Source: AC-56 sp963702195
GTDB lineage: Bacteria > Actinomycetota > Thermoleophilia > Solirubrobacterales > 70-9
Direction: 5' to 3'
NCBI GenBank assembly: GCA_963702195.1
Contig: OY969725.1
Coordinates: 124,001-188,000, forward strand
Length of the DNA stretch: 64,000 nt
Below are positions 34,857-43,416 of the stretch, in pieces. The position numbers were made by a program, and so were the translations under genes. The notes below the pieces were generated by a model. It was not told the origin of the DNA and did no database searches. It worked only from the letters and a program-made list of their open reading frames with translations. Each line of letters opens with the position of its first letter. Positions within the stretch are counted from its first letter, which is position 1.

Positions 34857-35687
34857 ATGAAGCTCGTGATGACGCTCTTGGTGCGCGACGAGGAGGACAT
34901 CGTCGGCGACAACCTCGACTTCCACCTGGCGCAGGGGGTCGACGAGGTGATCGTCACCGACAACGGATCGGTCGACGGGACGCTCGAGATCCTGCGCTCA
35001 TACGAGGCCCGCGGCCTCGTGCACGTCATCGAGGAGCCGACCGACGACTACTCGCAGGGGCGTTGGGTGACGCGCATGGCGCGCATGGCGGCCAGCGAGC
35101 TTGACGCCGACTGGGTGATCAACAACGACGCCGACGAGTTTTGGTGGCCGCGCACCGGGTCGCTGCGGTCGGTGTTCGAGGCTCTTGGCGACGACGTCGG
35201 CAGCGTGGTCGGGCACCGCACCAACTTCGTCCCCCGCCCGGAGGACGACCGGCCCTACTGGGAGCGCATGACAATCCGCGAGCGGGAGTCGCTCAACCCG
35301 GTGGGCAGGCCGCTGCCGCCGAAGCTGGCTCACCGCGCCCACCCGGAGATCGTGGTCGTGCAGGGCAACCACCGGATCAAGGGTCCCGACCTCGGGTCGG
35401 AGCTCGACGACGGCTCGATCGAGATCCTGCACTTCCCGATGCGCTCCTACGCGCAGTTCGAGAACAAGATCGTCAAGGGTGGCCGCGCGTATGCGCGGAA
35501 CAAGGAGCTGCCGGAGAAGACGGGCCGCACCTGGCGGCGGCTGTACGAGACCTGGGAGCAGGGCGGGCTGCCGGCCCACTATCAGGAGAACGTCGTCGCC
35601 GAGGGCGCTCGCGACGACCTGATCGAGGACACCAGGCTGCGCGACTACCTCGAGGCCCTTCGCCTCAGCGCGTCGACGGGCGAGTAG
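34857..35687 (+). CDS. GT2-like glycosyltransferase, short paralog 3
   Basis: 276 residues from ATG 34857 (AGGAAT upstream). VRDEEDIVGDNLDFHLAQGVD, DNGSVDGTLEILRSYEARG and NNDADEFWWPR show the same family as the flanking paralogs, but the basic coiled tail is missing and the protein ends after the HFPMRSYAQFENKI half. It is the only one of the four on the plus strand, facing its paralog with 2 bases between stops. Confidence 0.85.
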   Translation: MKLVMTLLVRDEEDIVGDNLDFHLAQGVDEVIVTDNGSVDGTLEILRSYEARGLVHVIEEPTDDYSQGRWVTRMARMAASELDADWVINNDADEFWWPRTGSLRSVFEALGDDVGSVVGHRTNFVPRPEDDRPYWERMTIRERESLNPVGRPLPPKLAHRAHPEIVVVQGNHRIKGPDLGSELDDGSIEILHFPMRSYAQFENKIVKGGRAYARNKELPEKTGRTWRRLYETWEQGGLPAHYQENVVAEGARDDLIEDTRLRDYLEALRLSASTGE

Positions 35688-35689
35688 GC

Positions 35690-36907
35690 CTACTCGGCGT
35701 CGGTCGGCTGCGAGCCGTCCGCGGCGGCCGGCTTGAGCTCCCTGGTCGCGCGCCGGCGGCGCCGGGTGAACTTCAGGAGTCGCCTGCCCAGGGTTCGGCC
35801 GAGCTTGGAGCGGAGCTCCTTGTTCTGAGCGTGCAGCTCGTCGATTCGCTGCCGCGAGCGTTCGAGCTGGACCATGTGGAATCGCTGTGTACGGGCCATG
35901 AGCCGCAGCGAGTCCAGTTCGACCTCGGCGCGCTCGCGTTCGAGCTCGTCGGGGCCGAGCTCGACCTCCACGGACCCCGGCGCCGCACCGGAAAGCGGGT
36001 CCGGGCAGCGCGGCAAGAGCTTCGCCAACCGGTCGTCGCGGACGAGCTTGCCCTCTCGCACCCCCTCCTCCACGGCCGCGTCGTCCCAGACGAGCGCGTT
36101 GTAGATCTCGTTCAGGCGCCCCTCCTCATAGGCGATCCGGAGGCGACGGAAGCGACCCGTGTCGCGGAAGCCGCCGTGCTTCAGGAAGATCTCCGTGCGC
36201 TTCACGAATTGCTCGTAGGAGCGCAGCGGGAAGTGGAAGATCCGGAGCGGGTGGGTGGGCGCCCACACGAGGCGCACCTCCTCGGCCCCGACGCTGCCGC
36301 CCGCATCCTCGTCGGCGGCGGCGCCGCGAACCCCGCGGTGCACCACTCGCCCCGGGGGGCGCAGAGCCTCGAAGAGGTCCCCGCCGCCCGCGGACGCCAC
36401 CTCGTGCGTGTTGCTCAGCGCCACCACGTCGGGGTCGCCGCGGTGGGCGACCTTTGGTTGGAGGTTCGAATGGGCTTCGCGCACGACGAGGCGGTCGGCG
36501 AACGAGCCGGGGCCGTCGGGGCGCGCCACGTACTCGGCGCGGGGGGAGACCACCCCGCCGTACTCCTCCGGGATCCGGCCCAATGCGTCCTTGATCGTGC
36601 CCGTGATCGGCCACCAGAACTCATCGGCGTCGTTGTTGAAGACCCAGTCCGCGCCGTACTCGGTGGCCGCCAACCGCGCCATGCGGGTGGTCCAGTCCAT
36701 CTCGTTCGACCGCAGGCCGCTGGTCGGCTCGGAGATCACGTGCGCCAGCCCGGCGGACACGTAGCGGTCGAGGACCTCCGCGGTCCCGTCCACGGAGCAG
36801 TTGTCCGTGACCACGAAGAAGTCGACGCCCATGGCGCGGTGGAAGCGCAGGTTGTCGGAGATGATGTCCGCCTCGTCACGGACCTTGAGGGTCATGACGA
36901 GCCGCAT
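35690..36907 (-). CDS. GT2-like glycosyltransferase with Arg-rich tail, paralog 4
   Basis: 405 residues. KVRDEADIISDNLRFHRAMGVD, DNCSVDGTAEVL (Cys replaces the usual Gly), NNDADEFWWP and HFPLRSYEQFVKRTE. The tail has a coiled segment (RQRIDELHAQNKELRSKL) then FTRRRRRATREL. The insert between about 180 and 230 resembles that of paralog 2 and suggests a shared, recent ancestor for those two. It follows the sulfotransferase D gene on the same strand by 7 bases, so the two are likely cotranscribed. Confidence 0.85.
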   Translation of the reverse strand: MRLVMTLKVRDEADIISDNLRFHRAMGVDFFVVTDNCSVDGTAEVLDRYVSAGLAHVISEPTSGLRSNEMDWTTRMARLAATEYGADWVFNNDADEFWWPITGTIKDALGRIPEEYGGVVSPRAEYVARPDGPGSFADRLVVREAHSNLQPKVAHRGDPDVVALSNTHEVASAGGGDLFEALRPPGRVVHRGVRGAAADEDAGGSVGAEEVRLVWAPTHPLRIFHFPLRSYEQFVKRTEIFLKHGGFRDTGRFRRLRIAYEEGRLNEIYNALVWDDAAVEEGVREGKLVRDDRLAKLLPRCPDPLSGAAPGSVEVELGPDELERERAEVELDSLRLMARTQRFHMVQLERSRQRIDELHAQNKELRSKLGRTLGRRLLKFTRRRRRATRELKPAAADGSQPTDAE

Positions 36908-36914
36908 GGCTGTC

Positions 36915-37730
36915 CTAGCGAGCGGCCACCTGGGGCACGGCGGCAGCTCGGCGGCTCGGGCCCGAGACGCTCGGCCACAGCGAGAGGTCGATCTCGGGGC
37001 ACAGCTCGGCGAGACGATTCGAGTCCTCGCGGTAGCGCTCGGCGAGCTCGTCGCTGACGATCGGCGAGAGCTCCCCGGTCTTGCGCCCGGCCTGCTTGTG
37101 GAGCATCAGCCGGTCCGGCGGCTCGTCCGGCGGCTCGATGCCCAGGAAGCGAAGCGTGCGCTCCATCTCCGGCACCGGGTCGGCCGCGCAGCGCTCGAAC
37201 TGCAGAATGAGGACCTGCTCGCCTGAGAACAGGTCGAACACGTGGCGAAGCTGCTCGAAGTAGTAGCCGCGCCAGATCGCGTCGTTCATCTGCGCCAGCA
37301 GGACGCGGTCGCCGCGCTCGTCCGCAAGCCGCTGGAGGCGGGCGATCGCCGATCGGTAGCGGGCGACGGGGTCGCGGAACATGACCAGGAGCTTCGCGTC
37401 CGGCGCTGCGTCCTTCAGCATGCGGATCGCCATCGGGTCGGCCAGATACCGGGGGGTCCATTCGCCGACGACGCTCCCCGGCTTGTGCGGGAAGAGCGAC
37501 GCGTACTCCGCCGCGATGTCGTCCGGCGGGTTGCCCTGCCAGTACTTGTCGAAGTAGTGGACCTCCTTGCCGAGCGGCGAGCGCTGGATGCCCGGGTAGC
37601 GGCGCATCGAGTCGTACCACCAGCTCGTGCCGCAGCGCTGGGCGCCGATGCCGACGTAGTCGGGGGTTCCGGTCACCCAGCCCTCGGGGCATTCCGGGAT
37701 CACGAGAGGCGCGTTCCACGGCTTGCGCAT
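36915..37730 (-). CDS. Sulfotransferase-family protein D
   Basis: 271 residues from ATG 37730. PAPS loop YVGIGAQRCGTSWWYDSM, then GIQRSPLGKEVHYFDKYW, and LLVMFRDPVARYRSAIARL as the 3'-phosphate site. The KE-HYFD element links it to sulfotransferase C and to glycan sulfotransferases generally. Starts an operon with GT2 paralog 4 (7-base gap), which supports a carbohydrate acceptor. Confidence 0.88.
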   Translation of the reverse strand: MRKPWNAPLVIPECPEGWVTGTPDYVGIGAQRCGTSWWYDSMRRYPGIQRSPLGKEVHYFDKYWQGNPPDDIAAEYASLFPHKPGSVVGEWTPRYLADPMAIRMLKDAAPDAKLLVMFRDPVARYRSAIARLQRLADERGDRVLLAQMNDAIWRGYYFEQLRHVFDLFSGEQVLILQFERCAADPVPEMERTLRFLGIEPPDEPPDRLMLHKQAGRKTGELSPIVSDELAERYREDSNRLAELCPEIDLSLWPSVSGPSRRAAAVPQVAAR

Positions 37731-37840
37731 CGGCCTGTCTTCGGGCTTGACCAAGGCGGTCACAGGGTAGTGGGCGGGCTCGCGACGATCGGGTGCAGCG
37801 TGACGGGGCGGATCGCGGGGCTGCCAGAATAGGCGCCGCC

Positions 37841-38791
37841 GTGCGACTCCCATCGCCAAGACGCGCCCTCGCCCACCGCCGGGCGGCAGCCGAGCATCAG
37901 CCGGCGCCGTTCGTCGTCGGCGTGTCGCGCTCGGGCACGACGCTCCTGCGACTGATGCTGGATGCGCACCCGGATCTGACCATTCCGGCGGAAACCCACT
38001 TCGTCCCGATGGTGGCCAACGCCGTCGACCGGGCGATCGAAGAAGGCGAGCCCACCGAGGTGGTTCGCGAGCGCGCGATGGAGACGATGACGGGCCACCC
38101 CCGCTGGGGCGACTTCCGGCTCGACGCGGCGGATGTGCGGGCGCGCATGGAAGCCCACGACCCGCTCTCGGCCGGCGATGCGATCCGCTCCTTTTACGAG
38201 GCCTGCGCCGCGCTCGAGGGCAAGCCGCGCTGGGGCGACAAGTCCCCGCCATACACCTACAAGGCGGGACGCATCCAGAAGGCCCTTCCGGAGGCAGTGT
38301 TCATCCACATCATTCGCGACGGGCGCGACGTGGCGCTGTCGCTCAGCGAGGTCAGCTGGGGCCCCGACGACATCACGGTGGCCGCGGAGAAGTGGGTCTC
38401 CGAGCTGCGCAAGGCCCGCAAGCGCGCCGGGAACCTGGTGCGCGGCACCTACATGGAGGTCCACTACGAGGACCTCGTCACCGATCCCGAGCCGGTCCTC
38501 CGCAAGGTGACTGACTTCGCGGGACTGCCGTGGAGCGACGAGATGCTCAACTACCCCGAGCGCGCCGCCGAGCGGATGCGCGGGGAGATGGAGCGGACGC
38601 TGAAGCCCCTGGGCGGTGGCACGATCACCGCCGAGGAGCGCACCCGCCAGCACCAGCTCGTCCTCGAGAAGCCGAGCGCGAGCCGCGCCGGGCGCTGGAA
38701 GACCGAGATGTCCGAGGAGAACCGCAAGGCCTTCGAGGAGGTCGCGGGCGGCCTCCTCGAGAAGCTCGGGTACGAAGTCGAGAGTCGCTAG
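37841..38791 (+). CDS. Sulfotransferase-family protein E
   Basis: 316 residues from GTG 37841. FVVGVSRSGTTLLRLMLDAHPDL is the PAPS loop and FIHIIRDGRDVALSLSEV the 3'-phosphate region; RWGDKSPPYTY follows the pattern of the tyrosine/glycan sulfotransferase group with a GDK motif. The stop shares CTAG with the stop of purC. The gene stands alone on the plus strand and is divergent from protein D. Confidence 0.87.
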   Translation: MRLPSPRRALAHRRAAAEHQPAPFVVGVSRSGTTLLRLMLDAHPDLTIPAETHFVPMVANAVDRAIEEGEPTEVVRERAMETMTGHPRWGDFRLDAADVRARMEAHDPLSAGDAIRSFYEACAALEGKPRWGDKSPPYTYKAGRIQKALPEAVFIHIIRDGRDVALSLSEVSWGPDDITVAAEKWVSELRKARKRAGNLVRGTYMEVHYEDLVTDPEPVLRKVTDFAGLPWSDEMLNYPERAAERMRGEMERTLKPLGGGTITAEERTRQHQLVLEKPSASRAGRWKTEMSEENRKAFEEVAGGLLEKLGYEVESR

Positions 38792-39645
38792 TCCAGCGGG
38801 CGGCCGGTGATCCGCTCGTGGGCCTCGACGTACTTCGAGCGCGTGTTCTCCACGACTTCGTCGGGCAGCTCCGGGGCCGGCGGGGAGTGGTCCCAGCCGA
38901 TCTCGTCGAGCCAGTCACGGAGGTACTGCTTGTCGAAGGAGTGCTGGGCGCGCCCGGGCTCGTACTCGTCGGCGGGCCAGAACCGCGACGAGTCCGGCGT
39001 GAACACCTCGTCCGCGAGCACGACCTCGGCGCCGGGTGAGGCGCCGAACTCGAACTTGGTGTCGGCGAGGATGATGCCCCGGCTCTCCGCATGCGCGGCG
39101 GTGTGCGTGTAGAGCTCGAGCGAGATCCGCCGGAGCTCCTCCATCAGCGGCCGGTCGCCGACGATCTCGGCGGCGCGGTCGAAGTCGACGTTCTCGTCGT
39201 GGTCGCCGATCTCGGCCTTGGTCGCGGGCGTGAAGATCGGCTCGGGCAGGCGATCGGACTCCCGCAGGCCTTCCGGCAGCTCGATTCCGCAGACCGCGCC
39301 GGACTCCCGGAACTCCTTCCAGCCGGATCCCGCGAGGTAGCCGCGGACCACGCATTCGACTGGATACATGTCGAGCCGGCGAACGCGGATCCCGCGGCCC
39401 GCGACCTCCTCGGGCACGTCCTCCGAGACGAAGTGGTTGGGGCAGATGTCCCTCGTCTCCTCGAACCAGAAGAGCGACATCTGCGTGAGCACGCGGCCCT
39501 TGTCGGGTATGAGGGTCGGCATGATCACGTCGTACGCGGAGATCCGATCGGACGCGACCATCAGCAGGTCGTCGTCGACCTCGTACATCTCGCGGACCTT
39601 GCCGCTTGAGTGGAGTTTGAGGTCGGCGAGCGCTGCTGGAGCCAC
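38788..39645 (-). CDS. purC: SAICAR synthetase PurC
   Basis: 285 residues from GTG 39645; the frame stays open far upstream over the opposing MBL-fold gene, but conserved sequence (LHSSGKVREMYEVDDDLLMV) starts just after this codon. ATP-dependent ligation of aspartate to CAIR. ASDRISAYDVIMP, ECVVRGYLAGSGW, ILADTKFEFG and LADEVFTPDSSRFW are diagnostic. It stands alone between cargo blocks. Confidence 0.96.
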   Translation of the reverse strand: MAPAALADLKLHSSGKVREMYEVDDDLLMVASDRISAYDVIMPTLIPDKGRVLTQMSLFWFEETRDICPNHFVSEDVPEEVAGRGIRVRRLDMYPVECVVRGYLAGSGWKEFRESGAVCGIELPEGLRESDRLPEPIFTPATKAEIGDHDENVDFDRAAEIVGDRPLMEELRRISLELYTHTAAHAESRGIILADTKFEFGASPGAEVVLADEVFTPDSSRFWPADEYEPGRAQHSFDKQYLRDWLDEIGWDHSPPAPELPDEVVENTRSKYVEAHERITGRPLD

Positions 39646-39684
39646 GAGGCGCGATGCTAACAACCGGACCACCCGATAGAGGAG

Positions 39685-40296
39685 ATGGCGATGGAAGAAA
39701 TCGGCCCCGGCATCCACCACTGGACGGCGGTGCATCCCGGGATCCAGGTAGAGGTCAGCTCTTACTACGTCGAGCCGGCCGCGACGCTCGTCGACCCACT
39801 GCTCCCCGCAGAGGGGATCGACTGGCTTCGCTCGCGCCGCGCGCCGGAGCGGATCGTCCTCACCAACCGCCACCACTACCGGCACAGCGACCGCCTCCAG
39901 GCGGAGTTCGGGTGCCCGGTCCTCGCCAGCGAGCCGGGGCTCCACGAGTTCGGAGATGACCGGCCGGTCGAGGGATTCGCCTTCCGCGACCAGCTCGCCG
40001 AGGGAATCACGGCGCACGAGGTGGGCGCGATCTGCCCGGACGAGGCGGCACTCCACATCGAGATCGGCGACGGCTTCCTCTCGATCGCGGACGGCCTCAT
40101 CAACTACGACGGCCTGCGGTTCGTTCCCGACGACCTGATCGGCGACGACCCCGAGGCGGTCAAGGAGGGCCTACGGGACGCCTACCGTGGCCTGTGCGAG
40201 CTCGACTTCGACGGGCTCATGTGCGCGCACGGCGACCCGATCCCGAGCGGGGGCAGGGAAGCGCTCCGGAAGTTCGTGGAGTCAGGACCACCCTGA
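39685..40296 (+). CDS. MBL-fold-like hydrolase
   Basis: 203 residues. Start IGPGIHHWT, strand VEPAATLVDPLLP, then VLTNRHHYRHS in place of the standard H-x-H-x-D-H, and a late MCAHGDPIPSGG with the second-site His. This pattern resembles degenerate metallo-beta-lactamase-fold hydrolases with an altered metal site, so activity is uncertain. Divergent from purC by 39 bases. Confidence 0.7.
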   Translation: MAMEEIGPGIHHWTAVHPGIQVEVSSYYVEPAATLVDPLLPAEGIDWLRSRRAPERIVLTNRHHYRHSDRLQAEFGCPVLASEPGLHEFGDDRPVEGFAFRDQLAEGITAHEVGAICPDEAALHIEIGDGFLSIADGLINYDGLRFVPDDLIGDDPEAVKEGLRDAYRGLCELDFDGLMCAHGDPIPSGGREALRKFVESGPP

Positions 40297-40344
40297 CGAC
40301 GGTGTTGCACAACATCCGCGCATCCCGTGGTATCTGAAGTGGTG

Positions 40345-41664
40345 ATGGCGGGGACGGATTCACGGCGTGGGACCTTCCGGCGCAGCGCAATCTGGGCCGG
40401 TGTGGCCGCCTGCGCCGCGATTCTCTGGGTCGCCCCGCGAGCCGATGCCGCCTGGTCGCCCGCCGTCAAGGTTGCTCAGCAGCACGACGTCGACGCCCCG
40501 CTGGTGGTCCTGGACCGCGCCGGCGACGCTGTGTTCCTGTGGCGAGGGAACAAGGACGTGATCTACACGAGAACGCGTTCCGCGAACGGAACTTTCAGCG
40601 CGATCAAGCCGATCGCTCGCTCCGTCACCGGCGGGTACGACGTTGCCGTCGACTCGCAGGGGAACGCGTACTACGCGTGGGTGGTGCCCGGCGACCACGG
40701 CGAGCGCGCCCGGGCACGGGTGCGCTACGCCGATGGGACGTTCAGCCGGGTGCAGCAGATCGCGTCCGTTCCCGATCGTGGGGAACGCATCGGCGATCCG
40801 ACGGTGAAGGCCGACGCTTCGGGCGGCGCCGTGTTCGGCTGGGTTTCCGAGCGCCTCGTCGACGGCAGCGTGCTCGAGAACAACCTGATTCAGACGCGCT
40901 CCAGGTCGGCATCCGGGAAGCTGGGCTCCGTACGCACGGTGGTGCGTGATAGGAGGCAGTTCGACATGGGGGTGGACGGGCGCGGGAACGCGACGTTCGT
41001 GTGGGACAAACCTGCGAAGGGCGGCGTCGCGGAATTCACCCGCGTCGTCGCAGCCAACGGAGACCGTGGCCGTGTGCATCGAATCTCGCTGCCCGGAAGC
41101 AAGCCCACCTCCCCGCAGGTGGCGGTGACCCCCTCCGGTCGCGCGATCTTCGACTGGTCGGTGTACGGCGAGGACAGCGGCACCATCACCCTGGTATCGC
41201 GCGTACGCTCGCGAACCGGGCACTTCAAACGCACACGGATCCTGAGCAGGTTCGCCGGGGACTACGCGAACATGCACGCCGACCTCGCGGTCGCCCCCTC
41301 GGGAGACGCGGTCTTCTGCTGGTGGGACCTTGGAGCGCCGCATGGACGGACGATGGCGCGGGACGGCGCACTCGGCCCGGTGAGGAGGATCGCCGCCAAG
41401 ACGTCGTCCGGCGGCTGCCATCCCGGTATCGACTCTCGAGGTAACGCGACGTTTGCCTGGGATGCTCAACAGGGAGGGAAGAACAGGATCTTCGCTCGCT
41501 CGGAGGGCGCTGCCGGGCACCTCGGGGCGGCGCGAGCGCTCTCGCCGGCCGGCTACAACGCCTACTTCCCGGATCTCGCACAGTCGCCAGCCGGTGACGC
41601 GGCTGTTGCGTGGCATGAGGGTGGGGACAGAGGCTTTGCGATCGAGGCATCGTTCGGGCCGTAG
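40345..41664 (+). CDS. Secreted repeat protein, probable beta-propeller
   Basis: 439 residues from ATG 40345 (a GTG at 40327 is possible). Signal peptide about 15-36, cleaved after ADAA. The rest is a run of about 50-60-residue repeats with the recurring pattern V-x-R-A/S-x-G-x-F-S/G and A-V-D-x-x-G-N-A-x-Y/F-x-W (for example VDSQGNAYYAW, VDGRGNATFVW, IDSRGNATFAW). Such repeats fold as beta-propellers. Not recognised as a named family; likely an extracellular binding protein. Confidence 0.75.
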   Translation: MAGTDSRRGTFRRSAIWAGVAACAAILWVAPRADAAWSPAVKVAQQHDVDAPLVVLDRAGDAVFLWRGNKDVIYTRTRSANGTFSAIKPIARSVTGGYDVAVDSQGNAYYAWVVPGDHGERARARVRYADGTFSRVQQIASVPDRGERIGDPTVKADASGGAVFGWVSERLVDGSVLENNLIQTRSRSASGKLGSVRTVVRDRRQFDMGVDGRGNATFVWDKPAKGGVAEFTRVVAANGDRGRVHRISLPGSKPTSPQVAVTPSGRAIFDWSVYGEDSGTITLVSRVRSRTGHFKRTRILSRFAGDYANMHADLAVAPSGDAVFCWWDLGAPHGRTMARDGALGPVRRIAAKTSSGGCHPGIDSRGNATFAWDAQQGGKNRIFARSEGAAGHLGAARALSPAGYNAYFPDLAQSPAGDAAVAWHEGGDRGFAIEASFGP

Positions 41665-41727
41665 CCCGGGATGCGCCTGCGTCGTAATCGCGGGTTCGCG
41701 ATCCATGGCGCCTTCGGTCGCTCATGC

Positions 41728-41746
41728 TATACCCCAGGCGGGTATA
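41728..41746. promoter_or_regulatory. CsoR operator candidate
   Basis: TATACCC at 41728-41734 and GGGTATA at 41740-41746, a perfect 7-bp inverted repeat with a 5-base centre, ending 10 bases before the csoR GTG. The TATACCC/GGGTATA core is what copper-type CsoR repressors bind. Its place over the start region implies autoregulation of csoR and the attached P450. Confidence 0.8.
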
Positions 41747-41756
41747 CACTGGCGAC

Positions 41757-42053
41757 GTGAACCAGCAGGCCCCCGGCTACATCGATGACAAGGACGCGAT
41801 GGCCAAGCGGCTCGCGCGGATCGAAGGCCAGGTCCGCGGCCTGCGCCGCATGGTCGACGAGGAGGCGTACTGCATCGACGTGCTCACCCAGATCTCGGCG
41901 GTCGAGCATGCGCTCGACGGAGTGGCACTGAAGCTGCTGTCCGACCACACCGACCACTGCGTTCGCGAGGCGGTCGCGCAGGGCGGAGCGGAGGCCGACG
42001 AGAAGGTCGACGAGCTCAAGGCCGCCGTCGAGCGCTTCGCCAGGACGCGCTGA
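41757..42053 (+). CDS. csoR: Copper-sensing repressor CsoR
   Basis: 98 residues from GTG 41757. All-helical DUF156 fold. Cu(I) ligands C39, H64 and C68 keep the exact spacing of C36-H61-C65 in Mycobacterium CsoR; the Lys/Arg-rich first helix has RLARIEGQVRGLRRM. Known mechanism: copper binding releases the operator. It is followed after one base by a cytochrome P450, not by the usual copper ATPase, so the regulated function here is unexpected. Confidence 0.93.
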   Translation: MNQQAPGYIDDKDAMAKRLARIEGQVRGLRRMVDEEAYCIDVLTQISAVEHALDGVALKLLSDHTDHCVREAVAQGGAEADEKVDELKAAVERFARTR

Positions 42054-42054
42054 C

Positions 42055-43416
42055 GTGGCCGGGGCCGCCACGGCCGAGCCGGCGACGGCGACGCCGGGGC
42101 CAGTCCGCACGGCGCGAGCCGGCCTTCCGCCCGGGCCACGACTTCCCGCCCCGATCCAGACCTTCGGGCTCGTCGCGCGGCCGGTGCCGTTCTTCGAGCG
42201 GCTCCGCCGCCGCTACGGCGATACGTTCACGCTCCGGATCCTGCGGGCGGGCGAGATGGTCTTCATCTCGGACCCGCCGTCGCTGAAGCGGCTCTTCGGA
42301 GCGGATCGGCGCAACACGATCGCCCCGGGACGCAACGTCATCCTCCGGCCGATCCTCGGCGAGCGGTCGCTGCTGCTCCAGGAAGGCGAGGAACATCTGC
42401 GCCGCCGCAAGCTGATGCTGCCGCCGTTCCACGGCGAGCGGATGCGCGCCTACGAGGCGGTGATGGCCCAGGCGACCGACAGCGAGGTCGACTCGTGGCC
42501 GATCGGCAGCGAGTCCAAGCTCCACCCGAGCATGCAGGCGATCACGCTGGAGGTGATCCTCAGCGCTGTCTTCGGCGTCGAGGAGGGCACGCGCCGGGAT
42601 GCCCTGCGGACCAACCTGATCGGGATCCTCGCGACGACCCGGTCGCCGGCCGCGATCGGCATGAGCATCGACCGGATGCGCCGCCTGCCCCGCTACCGGC
42701 GCGTTGCCGAAATGCTCGCGGCGGCCGACCGCATCCTGTTCCAGGAGATCGCAAGCCGCCGTGCCGACCCTGATCTCGAGTCCCGCGAGGACATCCTCTC
42801 GATGCTCGTCGCCGCCCGCTTCGAGGACGGCTCGAAGATGTCGGACGCCGAGCTTCGAGACCAGCTGATGACCCTCCTCATGGCTGGCCACGAGACCACC
42901 GCGACGGGCCTCGCCTGGGCGTTCGACCTGCTGTTCCGGGCGCCGGACAAGTTCCAGCGGCTGCGCGAGGAGGTCGCAGGCGGCGAAGGCGACGGCTACC
43001 TGGACGCGGTGATCAAGGAGACGCTTCGGATCCGGCCGGTCGTCCCGTTCGTCGGGCGCGAGCTGAGGGAGGAGACGGAGCTCGGCGGCTACGAGCTCCC
43101 CGCCGGCACGGTCGTGATGCCGGCGATCTACCTCGCGCACACCCGTCCCGACGTCTACTCGCAGCCCTATGAGTTCCGCCCCGAGCGGTTCCTCGACGAC
43201 GGCCCCGACACCTACGGATGGCTCCCATTCGGCGGTGGTACCCGGCGTTGCATCGGCGCCGCGTTCGCGGAGCTCGAGATGCGAATCGTGCTGTCGACGA
43301 TCCTGCGCCGGGCGACGCTTCGCCCCGCCAGCGACAGGCCCGAGCGCATGGTCCGGCGCAACGTGACCCTCTCCCCGCGCGGCGGCACACCCGCGATCCT
43401 GGTCGAGCGCCGTTAG
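42055..43416 (+). CDS. Cytochrome P450
   Basis: 453 residues from GTG 42055. I-helix AGHETTATGLAW, K-helix ETLRIRP (E-x2-R), PERF region EFRPERFLDD, and heme loop FGGGTRRCIGAAFAELE with the thiolate Cys. Soluble bacterial type with an extended Pro/Ala N-terminus (PPGPRLP). Typical heme monooxygenase; no ferredoxin or reductase gene is adjacent. Cotranscribed with csoR. Its stop overlaps the purB stop by 3 bases. Confidence 0.95.
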   Translation: MAGAATAEPATATPGPVRTARAGLPPGPRLPAPIQTFGLVARPVPFFERLRRRYGDTFTLRILRAGEMVFISDPPSLKRLFGADRRNTIAPGRNVILRPILGERSLLLQEGEEHLRRRKLMLPPFHGERMRAYEAVMAQATDSEVDSWPIGSESKLHPSMQAITLEVILSAVFGVEEGTRRDALRTNLIGILATTRSPAAIGMSIDRMRRLPRYRRVAEMLAAADRILFQEIASRRADPDLESREDILSMLVAARFEDGSKMSDAELRDQLMTLLMAGHETTATGLAWAFDLLFRAPDKFQRLREEVAGGEGDGYLDAVIKETLRIRPVVPFVGRELREETELGGYELPAGTVVMPAIYLAHTRPDVYSQPYEFRPERFLDDGPDTYGWLPFGGGTRRCIGAAFAELEMRIVLSTILRRATLRPASDRPERMVRRNVTLSPRGGTPAILVERR

